Position numbers and translations under genes: made by a program. A stretch of 6,520 nucleotides of DNA from Verrucomicrobiota bacterium. Lineage in GTDB: Bacteria; Verrucomicrobiota; Verrucomicrobiia; Limisphaerales; JAFMIX01. Under the pieces are notes generated by a model that searched no databases, was not told the DNA's origin, and was given only the letters and a program-made list of their open reading frames with translations. Shown here piece after piece: positions 1 to 5,339 of the stretch. The DNA is taken from positions 1 to 6,520 of the forward strand of contig JAPLTZ010000140.1 in the NCBI GenBank assembly GCA_026397895.1. The letters are read 5' to 3'. The first letter of the stretch is position 1. Each line of letters opens with the position of its first letter.

Positions 1-1299
1 CGCCGCCGTGACCGCGCCGCTGATGCTGCCGCCGCCGCCGAGCGTGCCGCCGTTCAACGCCACCGCGCCGCTGCCGAGCGTGCCGTTCACGAGCAGCGTG
101 CCAGCGGAAATCGTCGTGCCGAGCGTGTAATCGCTGGCGCTGGAAATGACCAGCGTGCCCGCGCCGGCCTTGGCAAGCGCGCCGTTCAACTTGGCGGTGG
201 CGGGCGCGATGGCGAAATTCCCCGAACCCCCGATGCCGGCGAGCTTGAGGGTCTTGGCCGTGACGGTGATGGTGCGGGTGCTGTTCGCGGTCTGGGTGAA
301 ACCGGCCTCCACCGCGCTCAAGTCCAGGTCGGCGCTGCCGTCGAAGGTGAAGCCGGCGGTCATTTGCAAACCGGTGATCCCGGTGGGAGTCATGGCGCCG
401 CCGGAGGTGTTGTTGAGGCCGTTGCCGCCATTGTATTTCAGCATGGCGCCGTTCAGCGCCGCGGCGTTACCCAAGTTCACGCCGCCGCCGCTGACGAGGA
501 ACACCGAGCCGGCGGCGAAGGAGTTTGAGGCGTTGAGCGTCAGGTCGCCCACGCCGCTTTTCTTCGGGGTCGTGCCGGAACCGCCGACGGGTCCGTTGAG
601 CGTGAGCGTGGCGGCTTCACCGACGTTCAGCACGGTGGTGGCCCCAGTGAACGTGACGCGCTTGGCGGTGGCGAAGGACGCCGTTGCCAGCAGGGTGGCA
701 TTCTGGTTGATCGTGATGTTCGTGCCGCCGCCGAGGTTGGCATCGCTGGAAACTTCGAGGGTGTTGCCGGAGCCGGAATTGATCGTGACGTTTCCGGTGA
801 ACGTGTTCGCGCCGCCGAGCGTCAGCGTGGTGCTGGCACCGGACTTGGCGAGGCCGCCCGCGCCGGTGATGGGGGAATTGATGACGGCGGCGCTGTTCGC
901 ACCGAGGCTGAAGACGGTGGCGGCATTGGTGATGACCAGCGCGGTGCCGCCGGTGATGGTGGGGAGGCCTTCTTCCACCGTGAGGCCGGCGATGGTCACG
1001 CTGCCGTTGAGGGTGACGGTATAGACATTGGTGGCATCCGTGCCGGCGGAAAAGACGGCGGTGCTGCCGTTGGCCCACGCTGTTGTGGCGGCGGTGCCGG
1101 CGGAACTGCTGCTCCAAAAGACGCTCGTGCCCCAGGTGCCAGCGGGCGCGGCCCCGGCGCCGGCAACGCTGCCGTTGCTGTCCCAATACACACTGGCGGC
1201 AATACCGGCAGATGGCATGAGGCCGCCGGCCAGGGCAGCAACCAGCCGGAGCAGGACGCCGCAGCACATTCGCGGGCGGAGGCCGAAGGCGGTTTTCAT
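1..1299 (-). CDS. Autotransporter-associated beta-strand repeat (PATR) protein, 3' end outside the window
   Basis: The minus-strand frame from an ATG at 1299 stays open for 433 codons to the window edge, so the C-terminus is missing. The start MKTAFGLRPR is followed by a hydrophobic stretch (about residues 14-35, ending AGIAA), which reads as a signal peptide; cleavage is likely near residues 34-36. The mature part begins SVYWDSNG and is rich in Gly, Ala, Thr, Asn and Ser, with almost no Cys, as expected of a repetitive beta-solenoid. Three stretches resemble the autotransporter-associated beta-strand repeat (L.K.G.GTL.L...N.Y.G...I..GTL.V): residues about 146-183, 236-277 and 372-406; the third is clearest, with AKAGAGTLVIS and TISAGTLLVNG. 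Such proteins are secreted or surface-exposed; in Verrucomicrobiota they are common, often large, and mostly without a known role. It lies 38 bases after the sulfatase in the same direction. The start has no Shine-Dalgarno. Whether it ends in a beta-barrel, a PEP-CTERM-like signal or neither cannot be seen. A second ATG (residue 11) is a less likely start, as it would drop the basic n-region. Confidence 0.85.
   Translation of the reverse strand, partial: MKTAFGLRPRMCCGVLLRLVAALAGGLMPSAGIAASVYWDSNGSVAGAGAAPAGTWGTSVFWSSSSAGTAATTAWANGSTAVFSAGTDATNVYTVTLNGSVTIAGLTVEEGLPTITGGTALVITNAATVFSLGANSAAVINSPITGAGGLAKSGASTTLTLGGANTFTGNVTINSGSGNTLEVSSDANLGGGTNITINQNATLLATASFATAKRVTFTGATTVLNVGEAATLTLNGPVGGSGTTPKKSGVGDLTLNASNSFAAGSVFLVSGGGVNLGNAAALNGAMLKYNGGNGLNNTSGGAMTPTGITGLQMTAGFTFDGSADLDLSAVEAGFTQTANSTRTITVTAKTLKLAGIGGSGNFAIAPATAKLNGALAKAGAGTLVISSASDYTLGTTISAGTLLVNGTLGSGAVALNGGTLGGGGSISGAVTAA
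82..186 (-). repeat. PATR-like protein repeat 3
   Basis: Residues about 372-406 of the repeat protein. NGALAKAGAGTLVISSASDY followed by TLGTTISAGTLLVNG is the clearest match to the autotransporter-associated beta-strand repeat. Immediately downstream, NGTLGSGAVALNGGTLGGGG continues the TLGxG pattern. At DNA level the 10-mer gccgagcgtg (plus strand) occurs at 37, 73 and 118, in the same reading frame each time, so it reflects the recurring Thr-Leu-Gly coding unit. Confidence 0.7.
469..594 (-). repeat. PATR-like protein repeat 2 (degenerate)
   Basis: Residues about 236-277 of the repeat protein. The segment GTTPKKSGVGDLTLNASNSF followed by AAGSVFLVSGGGVNLG keeps the K.G.G.LTL..SN.F.....V..G pattern but diverges from the consensus. 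This is the weakest of the three repeats. Confidence 0.5.
751..864 (-). repeat. PATR-like protein repeat 1
   Basis: Residues about 146-183 of the repeat protein. The segment contains GGLAKSGASTTLTLGGANTF followed by TGNVTINSGSG, a good fit to the autotransporter-associated beta-strand pattern, although the usual 'GTL' is changed to 'STT'. It is a repeat at protein level, not a DNA direct repeat. Confidence 0.65.
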
Positions 1300-1312
1300 T
1301 TTTCAGTTGTGG
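1297..1312 (-). promoter_or_regulatory. A-rich translation start leader without Shine-Dalgarno (PATR gene)
   Basis: On the minus strand the bases before the start read CCACAACTGAAAA then ATG. There is no AGGAG-like element in the preceding 20 bases. The sequence closely resembles the leader at 2760-2775 before the sulfatase (ACAACTGAAAAATG against ACAAACTGAAAATG). It may be a translation-initiation context for leader-independent or S1-assisted initiation; that role is inferred. Confidence 0.35.
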
Positions 1313-1337
1313 GGCGAGGACGCGGGCCTGGACCCGG

Positions 1338-2747
1338 TCAGTTGTTGTAAGGCGCGGTGCCGGTCGCGTCCACCTGATAGCCCCATTTTTTGATGTAGTC
1401 GGCGGCGGGCAGGAATTCATCGTGGGCGGCGGCGAGTTTTCGCTTCAACGTGGCGTCCAGTTCCGCCTGCAACTTCGCAAACTCCGCGCGCCCGACGAGG
1501 TTGGTGAGCTGATACGGATCGCGCACGTCGTCGAACAGCAGCCACGGGCCAGCGAGGTCGCGGGTATAAGTGTAACGCAGCGTGCGGATGCCCCGGTATT
1601 CCTTCCCGCCCCGTTGCCGCGTCCACTGGCCGAACGGCGCGGCGCAACTGATGAGCGTGACGCTGTCCGAAGGATTCTGGCCGCCACGGATATGGCCGCT
1701 GTAGTCGAGGCCTTCCACGGATTTGGGGATGGCGGTGCCGCACAGGCCGAGAATCGTCGGCATGAGGTCTTCGGAATTGATGAGCGCATCGAGCTGACGC
1801 GGCTGGCCGCCCAAGCCGGCGGGCCAATGCAGCAGCAGCGGGATGCGGATGGATTCCTCGTAGGGCTGCTGCTTGTTGCGCCCGCCGTGCGAGCCGAGCA
1901 GGTCGCCGTGGTCGGAGGTGAAAAGCAGCAGGGTGTTTTTGGCGAGGCCGGCTTTTTCCAGCGTGGCGCGCAGTTCGCCGAGGCAGTCGTCCAGCGCCGA
2001 GCAATGCGCGTAATAACCGGCCATCATCTTGCGGGTATCCGCAACCATGTTCGTCGGGACATTGGGCGGCAGCTTGAATTTTTCCGGCGCATACAGCGCG
2101 CGGTATTTTTCCGGCGCGGTCTGGTAGGGGTCGTGCGGCGGCCCCCAGGCGAGGAAGAGGAAGAAGGGTTTGTCCGCTTTCGCGTGGTCGCGGAGATAGT
2201 TTTCCGCGTCGCGCGTCTGGGCGAGGGCGTCGTAGCCTTCCCACTTCAATTTCACCGGGCTATTGCTGGCGTAGTAGAACGACCCGTTGTAATCGTGCGT
2301 GCATTCCAGAGCCTTCCAGTAATCAAAACCCTGATGCCGCTCCGGCGGGATAAAGCTTGAACGCCCGTGCCCGTCCACATGCCACTTGCCGATGACGGCG
2401 GTGTCGTAACCCGCGCTCTTCAGCGTCTTGGCAATCGTGGCGGCATCGGGGGAAAGCGGCACGTCGTTCAGAAAAACGCCGTGCGTGAGCGCGCGCTGGC
2501 CGGTAAGAAACGAGGCGCGCGTGGGGCAGCAGACGGGCATGCCCGACACGGCGTTGACGAAACGGGCGCTCTCGCGCTCCAGGCGGTCGAGGTTGGGCGT
2601 CTGCACATTCGGGTCGCCGGCGTAGCCGAAGGCGCTCGCCCGCCACTGGTCGGCCATGACGACGATGACGTTGGGGCGCGCGGCGGCAAACGCTCCAACA
2701 AACGGGGTTGCAACCAGCAGGGTGCAGAGTGTGAGTGTGTTTTTCAT
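1338..2747 (-). CDS. Secreted formylglycine-dependent sulfatase (S1 / alkaline phosphatase-like superfamily)
   Basis: This 469-residue protein is predicted to hydrolyse sulfate esters, probably on a polysaccharide or oligosaccharide, outside the cytoplasm. MKNTLTLCTLLVATPFVGAF (1-20) followed by AAA is a signal peptide with likely cleavage around residues 21-23. RPNVIVVMADQWR (24-36) is the first strand with metal ligand Asp33. PVCCPTRASFLTG (71-83) matches the sulfatase signature C-x-P-x-R, making Cys73 the expected formylglycine precursor and Arg77 its partner. GKWH (120-123) supplies Lys121 and His123, PPHDP (203-207) supplies His205, TSDHGDLLGSHG (277-288) supplies Asp279 and His280, and Lys292 lies before the YEES segment. 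Length and C-terminus (DDVRDPYQLTNL, 406-417) are normal for the family, so the gene looks intact. Activity would need a formylglycine-generating enzyme or anaerobic maturase encoded elsewhere. The single Asp in 'ADQ' and the 'DH' pair resemble the choline-sulfatase and phosphonate monoester hydrolase side of the superfamily, so a phosphoester hydrolase is a less likely alternative. An in-frame ATG at 2762 would add MNRHG and is also plausible; an ATG at 2822 would overlap the preceding gene. It starts 28 bases after the GH2 stop. Confidence 0.93.
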   Translation of the reverse strand: MKNTLTLCTLLVATPFVGAFAAARPNVIVVMADQWRASAFGYAGDPNVQTPNLDRLERESARFVNAVSGMPVCCPTRASFLTGQRALTHGVFLNDVPLSPDAATIAKTLKSAGYDTAVIGKWHVDGHGRSSFIPPERHQGFDYWKALECTHDYNGSFYYASNSPVKLKWEGYDALAQTRDAENYLRDHAKADKPFFLFLAWGPPHDPYQTAPEKYRALYAPEKFKLPPNVPTNMVADTRKMMAGYYAHCSALDDCLGELRATLEKAGLAKNTLLLFTSDHGDLLGSHGGRNKQQPYEESIRIPLLLHWPAGLGGQPRQLDALINSEDLMPTILGLCGTAIPKSVEGLDYSGHIRGGQNPSDSVTLISCAAPFGQWTRQRGGKEYRGIRTLRYTYTRDLAGPWLLFDDVRDPYQLTNLVGRAEFAKLQAELDATLKRKLAAAHDEFLPAADYIKKWGYQVDATGTAPYNN

Positions 2748-2759
2748 GCCATGTCTGTT

Positions 2760-2775
2760 CATTTTCAGTTTGTGT
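2760..2775 (-). promoter_or_regulatory. A-rich leader and alternative start of the sulfatase
   Basis: Between the GH2 stop and the sulfatase the minus strand reads ACACAAACTGAAA then ATG (2762), with the MKNT start ATG five codons later. The leader nearly copies that before the PATR gene start (see 1297-1312), which argues for initiation at 2762 rather than 2747. Neither ATG has a Shine-Dalgarno sequence. Confidence 0.35.
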
Positions 2776-5286
2776 TCAATGCGCCTTCGCTTCGGTGTTG
2801 ATCTCTGCTTTCGCTGATTCAAGCCCGTCGGAAACGGCCTTCAACACAATGCGCCCGGCTCCCTTGGTGGACTGGACGATGACGAGGGCGAGGCCGTTGA
2901 AGGCGTTGCGCTCGCTCGCTTGGAACGGCTCGAAGCTCGTGGCGTCGCCGTTGTCCACGGCGAGGATTTTTCCGGGGCCGGAGATTTCAAACTTGAGGTG
3001 GTTCTTCGAGCGCGGCACGAGCAGGCCGTCCTTGTCCGCGACGGTCACGGTGACGTAGGACAAATCCAAGCCGTCGGCGCGAATGGCGGCACGGTCAGGT
3101 TGCAGCGTGACCTTCGCCGCCGGGCCGGTGGTCTTGACGATGTCCTGCGCCCACTCCTTGCCGTTCTTGTAGGCGACGACTTTGAGTTCGCCGGGCGCGT
3201 ATTTTACGTCGTCCCAGCGCAGGCGGTATTCGTATTGGGCTTTCTTTTTTCGACCGAGCGACTTGCCGTTGAGGAAAAGTTCCGCCTCGTCGCCACTGGT
3301 GTAAACGTGGACGGGCGTGACCTGCCCAGCGCGCTCGGGCCAGTTCCAGTGCGGGAAAATGTGCGCCATCGGAAAATCAGGACGCCAGTGCGATTGGTAG
3401 AGGAAGTAACGATCCTTCTTAAACCCGGCGAGGTCGAGGATGCCGTAGTAGGAACTGCGGGAGGGGATTTGGATTTTGCCAAGTTCCTGCAGTTCTTTTT
3501 TCAGCCGCGCCTTTTCCTTGGCATTGCTGACGTTGAGGAGATTGCTCAAGTCCTTGTTGAACGGCGTCGGCTCGCCGAGGTAGTCGAAGCCCGTCCAGAC
3601 GAATTCGCCGGCGACGAACGGGAACATTTCCTGTCCTTTGAATTCGCCTTCGGCGCGCGTGCCCCAGGTCGGCGCGAAGGAATCGTAGGAACTCACCTGG
3701 AAGTTGGCGATGCAGTCTTTTTTATCGGCGGTCACCGGAAAGAAATACTCGCCGCGCGAGCTGAAGGCGGAGGCGGTTTCGCTGGCGATGATGGGCAGGC
3801 CGGGATTGAAATTGTGAAACGCACCATAGCTCATCGACTTGTAGTTGCAGCCGAGCACGTCGAGTTTTTTCTGGAAACCGTTCGTCGCGGCTTCGGCCAG
3901 GTTGCAGCCGGCGGTGACAAAGCGGGTCGCATCCTCGGAGTGAACAATCGCGGCGAGCGCGCCGGCGAGCTTGCGACCGTCGAGCGTCCGCTGCTCCTTG
4001 TTGACCTCGTTGCCGATGCTCCAGAGGATGACGCAGGGATGATTGCGGTCGCGGCGCACGAGCGCGCGCAAATCCTTCTCGTGCCACTCGGGGAAAAGCG
4101 TGGTGTAATCGTTTTTTTTCTTGGGATTCGTCCACGCGTCGTAAGCCTCGTCCATCACCAACATGCCAAGGCGGTCGCAAAGGTCGAGCAGCTCCGGCGC
4201 GGGCGGATTGTGGCTGGTGCGGATGGCGTTGCAGCCCATCTCCTGCAACAGCTCGATCTGCCGCCGCAGCGCGCGGACGTTGATGGCCGCGCCGAGCGCG
4301 CCGAGGTCGTGGTGGTTGCAAACACCGTTGACGCGCACGCGCTCGCCGTTCAGGAGAAAGCCGTTGTCCGCCGTGAACTCGATCGTGCGGATGCCGAACG
4401 GCGTCTTGACCGTGTCCACCACCTTGCCCGCCTCCGCGACGGTGGTGACGGCGACGTAGCGGCTGGGCGTTTTCAGATTCCACAATTTCGGATTCGCCAT
4501 ACTCGCCGTGAGCGTGGTGGCGGCGTTGGTTTTCGCCGCCACCTTGAGGCTCACCGGCGCGACCGAGGCGATGGCTTCGCCGATTTTCTGCCCGTCGGTA
4601 TTCACCTCGAAAATCTTCGTGCCAACTTTCACATTGGTGTCGGTCGCGGAAGAATTTTCCACCGTCACCTGCAAATTCACCGTCGCGGACTCCTTGGAAA
4701 TCTTCGGCGTGGTGATGCAGACGCCCCATTGGCCGACGTGGACGGGCGCGGTCTTGATGAGCCAGACGTTGCGGTAGATGCCCGCGCCGGGATACCAGCG
4801 CGAGGACATTTCGGGATTGTCGAGGCGGATGGCGAGGACGTTCTCCGCGCCGGACTTGACGAACGGCGTGAGGTCCACGCGCCACGACGCGTAGCCGTAA
4901 GGCCAGCCGCCGACGGACTGACCGTTCACCCAGACCGTCGCGTGCGACATCGCGCCGTCCACGTCGAGGTAGATTTGGCGGCCCGCGTCGGCGGCGGGCA
5001 CGGCGAAATGTTTCCGATACCAGCCCACGCCCCAATACTGCAGCTTGCCGGTCTCGCCGGGGTATTCAAACTTGAACGGCCCTTCGATGGCCCAGTCATG
5101 CGGCAGGTTCAGCGTGCGCCAGGCGGCGTCGCCGAAATCCGCCTGCTCCGCGCCGGGCGCATCGCCCTTGAGAAAACGCCAGTCGTCATTGAACAGCAAC
5201 CGCTCCCGCCCCGCCGTGTTTTGCGCGTGCGCAAACGGAGTCAGGGTCAGCACCATCGCCAGCAACAGCCATCGAGTTGTTTTCAT
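2776..5286 (-). CDS. Secreted glycoside hydrolase family 2, beta-galactosidase-like
   Basis: This 836-residue enzyme is predicted to cleave terminal beta-linked sugars, most likely beta-galactosides, with retention of configuration. MKTTRWLLLAMVLTLTPFAH (1-20) followed by AQ is a signal peptide, cleaved probably after Ala21. Domains in order: N-terminal sugar-binding jelly roll (about 28-185, with WYRKHF and VWVNGQSVGGWPYGY), Ig-like sandwich (about 188-302), TIM barrel (about 305-590), then two C-terminal beta domains (about 618-720 with VHVYTSGDEAELFLNGKSLG, DUF4982-like; about 726-830, GH2 C5-like). Expected catalytic residues are present: acid/base Glu427 in LWSIGNEV and nucleophile Glu503 in IIASETAS. 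RTSHNPP (356-362), NGVCNHHDLG (320-329) and GFDYLGEPTP (566-575) are further family landmarks. A charged stretch (about 577-606) sits at the end of the barrel. The start was chosen for its signal peptide; the frame stays open upstream to 5937, but that part overlaps the neighbouring gene and has no secretion signal. Activity on beta-glucuronides or beta-mannosides cannot be excluded, though the NxK motif of glucuronidases is not seen. The adjacent sulfatase suggests a sulfated glycan substrate. Confidence 0.94.
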   Translation of the reverse strand: MKTTRWLLLAMVLTLTPFAHAQNTAGRERLLFNDDWRFLKGDAPGAEQADFGDAAWRTLNLPHDWAIEGPFKFEYPGETGKLQYWGVGWYRKHFAVPAADAGRQIYLDVDGAMSHATVWVNGQSVGGWPYGYASWRVDLTPFVKSGAENVLAIRLDNPEMSSRWYPGAGIYRNVWLIKTAPVHVGQWGVCITTPKISKESATVNLQVTVENSSATDTNVKVGTKIFEVNTDGQKIGEAIASVAPVSLKVAAKTNAATTLTASMANPKLWNLKTPSRYVAVTTVAEAGKVVDTVKTPFGIRTIEFTADNGFLLNGERVRVNGVCNHHDLGALGAAINVRALRRQIELLQEMGCNAIRTSHNPPAPELLDLCDRLGMLVMDEAYDAWTNPKKKNDYTTLFPEWHEKDLRALVRRDRNHPCVILWSIGNEVNKEQRTLDGRKLAGALAAIVHSEDATRFVTAGCNLAEAATNGFQKKLDVLGCNYKSMSYGAFHNFNPGLPIIASETASAFSSRGEYFFPVTADKKDCIANFQVSSYDSFAPTWGTRAEGEFKGQEMFPFVAGEFVWTGFDYLGEPTPFNKDLSNLLNVSNAKEKARLKKELQELGKIQIPSRSSYYGILDLAGFKKDRYFLYQSHWRPDFPMAHIFPHWNWPERAGQVTPVHVYTSGDEAELFLNGKSLGRKKKAQYEYRLRWDDVKYAPGELKVVAYKNGKEWAQDIVKTTGPAAKVTLQPDRAAIRADGLDLSYVTVTVADKDGLLVPRSKNHLKFEISGPGKILAVDNGDATSFEPFQASERNAFNGLALVIVQSTKGAGRIVLKAVSDGLESAKAEINTEAKAH

Positions 5287-5339
5287 AAAGGAATTTTCGG
5301 AACAATCAAAAACGTGTCTTGCTTCCCGTTTGCCCCTCA
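5287..5339 (-). other. Short gap before the GH2 gene, no clear signal
   Basis: These 53 bases separate the P-domain protein stop from the GH2 start. On the minus strand they end GATTGTTCCGAAAATTCC then TTT before the ATG. I see no Shine-Dalgarno, no convincing -35/-10 pair at a workable distance and no GC hairpin followed by a T run, so neither an independent promoter nor a terminator is supported. A promoter could still lie inside the upstream coding region. Confidence 0.4.

Noticed and set aside
146..1024. A plus-strand frame of 292 codons rich in Pro, Val and Ala
   Set aside because: It is opposite the PATR gene; its composition is the complement of Gly/Thr/Asn/Ala codons, and the minus strand has a signal peptide and recognisable repeats.
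1140..1170. GC-rich palindrome-like bases (ccggcgccgg)
   Set aside because: It is a short low-complexity stretch inside Gly/Ala codons of the PATR gene and is explained by coding bias.
1300..1337. Possible hairpin between the sulfatase stop and the PATR start (cgggcctggacccg, plus strand)
   Set aside because: Only about four base pairs form cleanly and no T run follows, so it does not support a terminator.
617..1420. A minus-strand frame of 267 codons rich in Arg and His, overlapping the start of the PATR gene
   Set aside because: It is a shifted frame of the PATR and sulfatase coding sequence with extreme Arg/His/Gln content and no motif.
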